From Comamonadaceae bacterium (GTDB lineage: Bacteria; Pseudomonadota; Gammaproteobacteria; Burkholderiales; Burkholderiaceae_C): a stretch of 8,302 nt of DNA. Position numbers and translations under genes: made by a program. The notes under the pieces were generated by a model that worked only from the letters and a program-made list of their open reading frames with translations, was not told where the DNA came from and ran no database searches. Positions 6,312-8,302 of this stretch are shown here, one piece after another (the stretch's first letter is position 1; each line of letters starts with the position of its first letter). The stretch spans positions 1 to 8,302 of the forward strand of contig CANHBU010000063.1 in NCBI GenBank assembly GCA_947458345.1. The letters are read 5' to 3'.

Positions 6312-6791
6312 CTAGCTTGCCTCTCGGCCGAACCCCTCAAGCCTTCGGGCCCCTGGGGGCGGCCCGTCTGTGCGGTGCGGGCACGCGGTCTTGGTGCAGC
6401 TGGCGTAGATGGCCAGCGAGTGGTCGCTGATCTCAAAGCCCTTCGAATGGGCTACGGCCTGCTGGCGTTTTTCGATCTCGGCGTCGTAGAACTCTTCGAC
6501 CCGACCGCAATCGAGGCAGACCAGATGGTCGTGGTGCTGCCCTTCGTTGATCTCGTAGACCGCCTTGCCCGATTCGAAATTGCTGCGATTGAGCAGGCCG
6601 GCCTGTTCGAACTGCATGAGCACCCGGTAGACGGTGGCCAGGCCGATGTCCGAGCGCTCCTCGAGCAGCACCCGAAACACGTCCTCGGCCGTCATGTGAC
6701 GCTGGCGCCCTTTCTGAAAGATCTCCAGGATCTTCAGCCGCGGCAAGGTCGCTTTCAGACCGGTGCTTTTGAGCTCGTTGATGTTGTTCAT
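6312..6791 (-). CDS. fur: Ferric uptake regulator Fur
   Basis: Fur is a dimeric, Fe2+-responsive DNA-binding repressor of iron uptake genes. The 159 residues include the winged-helix domain (LKATLPRLKILEIFQ, MTAEDVFRVLLEE, IGLATVYRVLMQFEQAGLL). The metal-binding and dimerisation domain has GQHHDHLVCLDCGRVEEF (His86-His87-Asp88-His89; Cys92, Cys95) and a second cysteine pair, Cys132 and Cys137, in CTKTACPHR. The usual protein ends soon after CPHR (about 140-148 residues). Here a tail of about 19 residues (TDGPPPGARRLEGFGREAS) continues into GC-rich DNA near the 12-bp repeats and may be a read-through extension. The start is ATG 6791 (MNNINELKSTGLKATLPR), with no clear Shine-Dalgarno. It is divergent from bamE. 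Confidence 0.96.
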   Translation of the reverse strand: MNNINELKSTGLKATLPRLKILEIFQKGRQRHMTAEDVFRVLLEERSDIGLATVYRVLMQFEQAGLLNRSNFESGKAVYEINEGQHHDHLVCLDCGRVEEFYDAEIEKRQQAVAHSKGFEISDHSLAIYASCTKTACPHRTDGPPPGARRLEGFGREAS

Positions 6792-6886
6792 GGGTTCACA
6801 CGCGCCAGGCGGGTCACGCCCGGCTGCAGCGGGCGTGTCAGCAGGCGTGTGGGTTGCTGCGGCGGGCGCTGAAAAATCGCTACCGC

Positions 6887-6904
6887 TACAATGATCTGAT
6901 CATA
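6887..6904. promoter_or_regulatory. Palindromic operator candidate over divergent fur/bamE -10 boxes
   Basis: ATGATC-T-GATCAT (6891-6903) is a perfect odd palindrome. It overlaps a plus-strand -10-like TACAAT (6887-6892, toward bamE) and a minus-strand -10-like TATGAT (6904-6899, toward fur). Clear -35 boxes are missing on both sides. The AT-rich GAT/ATC pattern loosely recalls a Fur box but does not match the 19-bp consensus well. Fur autoregulation is possible; another regulator is equally possible. Confidence 0.45.
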
Positions 6905-6921
6905 TCCGCCCTGGTGTTTTC

Positions 6922-7479
6922 ATGTCCGCCAGTCACCGCATCTCTTTGCTTGTCTGCACCCTGGCGGCCCTGTCTGTCGGTCTCGGTGCCTGCACCTCTG
7001 TACCCCGTGCGCTGGTGCAGCCCACCCAGTGGCTGACACCGTATCGCAGCGACGTGCTGCAAGGCAACTTTATCTCCAGCGAGCAAGTCGCACAGCTCAC
7101 GCCGGGCCTGTCGCGGCTGCAGGTGCGCAATTTGCTGGGCACTCCCCTGGTCTCCAGCTTGTTCCACGCCGACCGCTGGGACTATGTTTTCAGTATCAAG
7201 CGCGGCACCGGTGAGACCCGGATGTACCGCTACACCGTCTTCTTCCGGGGCGACGCGCTGGAGCGCTTCGAGGGCGACGCCATGCCCAGTGAGGCCGAGT
7301 TCATCGCCCAGCTCGATGTGCGGCGCAAACTCGGTGCGGTGCCGCCCTTGCAGGCCAGCCCCGAGCAGCTCAAGGCCGCCCAAGACGCAGCGCCGGCCAG
7401 CGCCGCAGTGCCGGCACCGGCCACACCCGTACCCCCCGCTGCTGTGGCCTATCCCCCGCTCGAAGGGGTCCGCCCGTGA
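6922..7479 (+). CDS. bamE: Outer membrane assembly lipoprotein BamE (SmpA/OmlA)
   Basis: BamE is a lipoprotein subunit of the BAM complex, which inserts beta-barrel proteins into the outer membrane. The signal peptide [16 protein letters not shown] ends in a lipobox (LGAC, lipidated Cys24). The mature core carries family motifs: [44 protein letters not shown], and [14 protein letters not shown]. At 185 residues it is longer than the 113-residue E. coli protein because of an Ala/Pro-rich C-terminal tail (about 145-185), a common low-complexity extension. ATG 6922 is the only start giving a proper signal peptide; its ribosome binding site is weak. Its stop overlaps the dapB start (GTGA), implying translational coupling. 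It is divergent from fur, an arrangement frequent in proteobacteria. Confidence 0.95.
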   Translation: MSASHRISLLVCTLAALSVGLGACTSVPRALVQPTQWLTPYRSDVLQGNFISSEQVAQLTPGLSRLQVRNLLGTPLVSSLFHADRWDYVFSIKRGTGETRMYRYTVFFRGDALERFEGDAMPSEAEFIAQLDVRRKLGAVPPLQASPEQLKAAQDAAPASAAVPAPATPVPPAAVAYPPLEGVRP

Positions 7480-8294
7480 GCGCCGCGGGTGACGGTCTGA
7501 AGGTGGCGGTGGCCGGTGCCAGTGGTCGCATGGGCCAAATGCTGGTCCAGGCGGTGCTCGATGCCGACGACTTGCGCCTGAGCGGCGCGCTCGACATCGC
7601 AGGCAGCGCCCATCTGGGTCAGGACGCAGCAGCCGGCCTGGGCCGGTCTTGCGGCGTGCGCATCACCAGCGATCTGCATCAGGGTCTGAACGGCGGGCAT
7701 TGCCTGATCGACTTCACCCGCCCCGAAGGCACCCTGGCCCACCTGGAGGTCTGCCGCCAGATGGGCCTGAATCTGGTCATTGGCACCACGGGCTTTTCCG
7801 AGGCCCAGAAGCAGCAAATCGCCGCTGCCGCCGCCGACATTGCCATCGTGATGGCGCCCAATATGAGCGTGGGCGTCAACGTGACCCTCAAGCTGCTCGA
7901 GATGGCGGCCAAGGCGCTGTCGAGCGGCTACGACATCGAAATCATTGAGGCGCATCACCGCCACAAGGTCGACGCGCCGTCGGGCACCGCGCTCAAGATG
8001 GGCGAGGTGATCGCCGCAGCCATCGGCCGCGACCTCAAGGACTGCGCGGTCTATGAGCGCTACGGCCATACCGGCGAGCGTGAGCCCTCGACGATCGGGT
8101 TTTCCACCATCCGCGGCGGCGACATCGTGGGCGACCACACCGTGCTGTTTGCCGGCACCGGTGAGCGCATCGAGGTCACGCACAAGTCGGCCAGCCGATC
8201 CACCTACGCCCAGGGCAGCCTGCGCGCGGCGCGCTTTCTGGCCGCTCAGCGCCGCGGCCTGTTCGATATGTTTGACGTGCTCGGGCTCAGGTAG
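7476..8294 (+). CDS. dapB: 4-hydroxy-tetrahydrodipicolinate reductase
   Basis: DapB reduces 4-hydroxy-tetrahydrodipicolinate to tetrahydrodipicolinate with NAD(P)H, in the pathway to meso-diaminopimelate (cell wall) and lysine. The 272 residues match the family length (273 in E. coli). The N-terminal dinucleotide loop is VAGASGRMG (12-20); [13 protein letters not shown] and IGTTGFS (102-108) follow. Substrate and catalytic residues lie in [15 protein letters not shown], with His160 as catalytic acid/base and Lys164. [19 protein letters not shown] comes before the end [12 protein letters not shown]. The start is GTG 7476, overlapping the bamE stop by four bases (GTGA); no better start leaves the nucleotide loop at its usual distance. 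Complete: TAG ends at 8294, eight bases before the window edge. Confidence 0.97.
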   Translation: MSAAGDGLKVAVAGASGRMGQMLVQAVLDADDLRLSGALDIAGSAHLGQDAAAGLGRSCGVRITSDLHQGLNGGHCLIDFTRPEGTLAHLEVCRQMGLNLVIGTTGFSEAQKQQIAAAAADIAIVMAPNMSVGVNVTLKLLEMAAKALSSGYDIEIIEAHHRHKVDAPSGTALKMGEVIAAAIGRDLKDCAVYERYGHTGEREPSTIGFSTIRGGDIVGDHTVLFAGTGERIEVTHKSASRSTYAQGSLRAARFLAAQRRGLFDMFDVLGLR

Positions 8295-8302
8295 CCCGAT
8301 GC

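Overview
The window is GC-rich, densely packed chromosomal DNA. Gene content and protein style point to a betaproteobacterium of the order Burkholderiales, most like Comamonadaceae: a PurB C-terminus, a DUF3717/DUF1289 protein, a manganese-riboswitch TerC/YjbE protein, and the sets hpf-ptsN-hprK and fur/bamE-dapB. The genus cannot be read from the sequence. I see no tRNA, rRNA, CRISPR array, insertion sequence or phage gene, and no sign of a new defence or mobile system. The most interesting content is regulatory.

Layout. Bases 1-53 are not native purB: bases 7-53 are an exact reverse complement of 118-164, which looks like a fold-back or assembly chimera at the sequence edge. The 3' part of purB (54-839, +) follows. 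Tail to tail with it lies a small DUF3717/DUF1289 gene (842-1270, -) whose upstream region holds four 13-bp tandem repeats. Next comes a complete yybP-ykoY-type Mn2+ riboswitch (about 1431-1618) with its own sigma70-like promoter and a terminator that competes with the aptamer closing stem. It controls a TerC/YjbE-family membrane protein (1704-2438, +). After a terminator there is an unrecognised 143-residue protein (2495-2926, +), and convergent to it the Mg2+/Co2+ channel gene corA (2987-3973, -).

The corA-hpf gap (3974-4338) holds candidate divergent promoters and two strong inverted repeats. Then come hpf (ribosome hibernation), a terminator, ptsN (EIIA-Ntr) and hprK (HPr kinase/phosphorylase), all on +. 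No rpoN lies directly upstream of hpf, although rpoN is a common neighbour of this set. fur (6312-6791, -) is divergent from bamE (6922-7479, +), and a perfect 13-bp palindrome overlaps candidate -10 elements of both genes. bamE overlaps dapB (7476-8294, +), which is complete at the right edge.

Together the window covers purine synthesis, divalent-metal balance (Mn2+ export, Mg2+/Co2+ uptake, Fur control), the nitrogen phosphotransferase and ribosome hibernation set, outer-membrane assembly and lysine/diaminopimelate synthesis.
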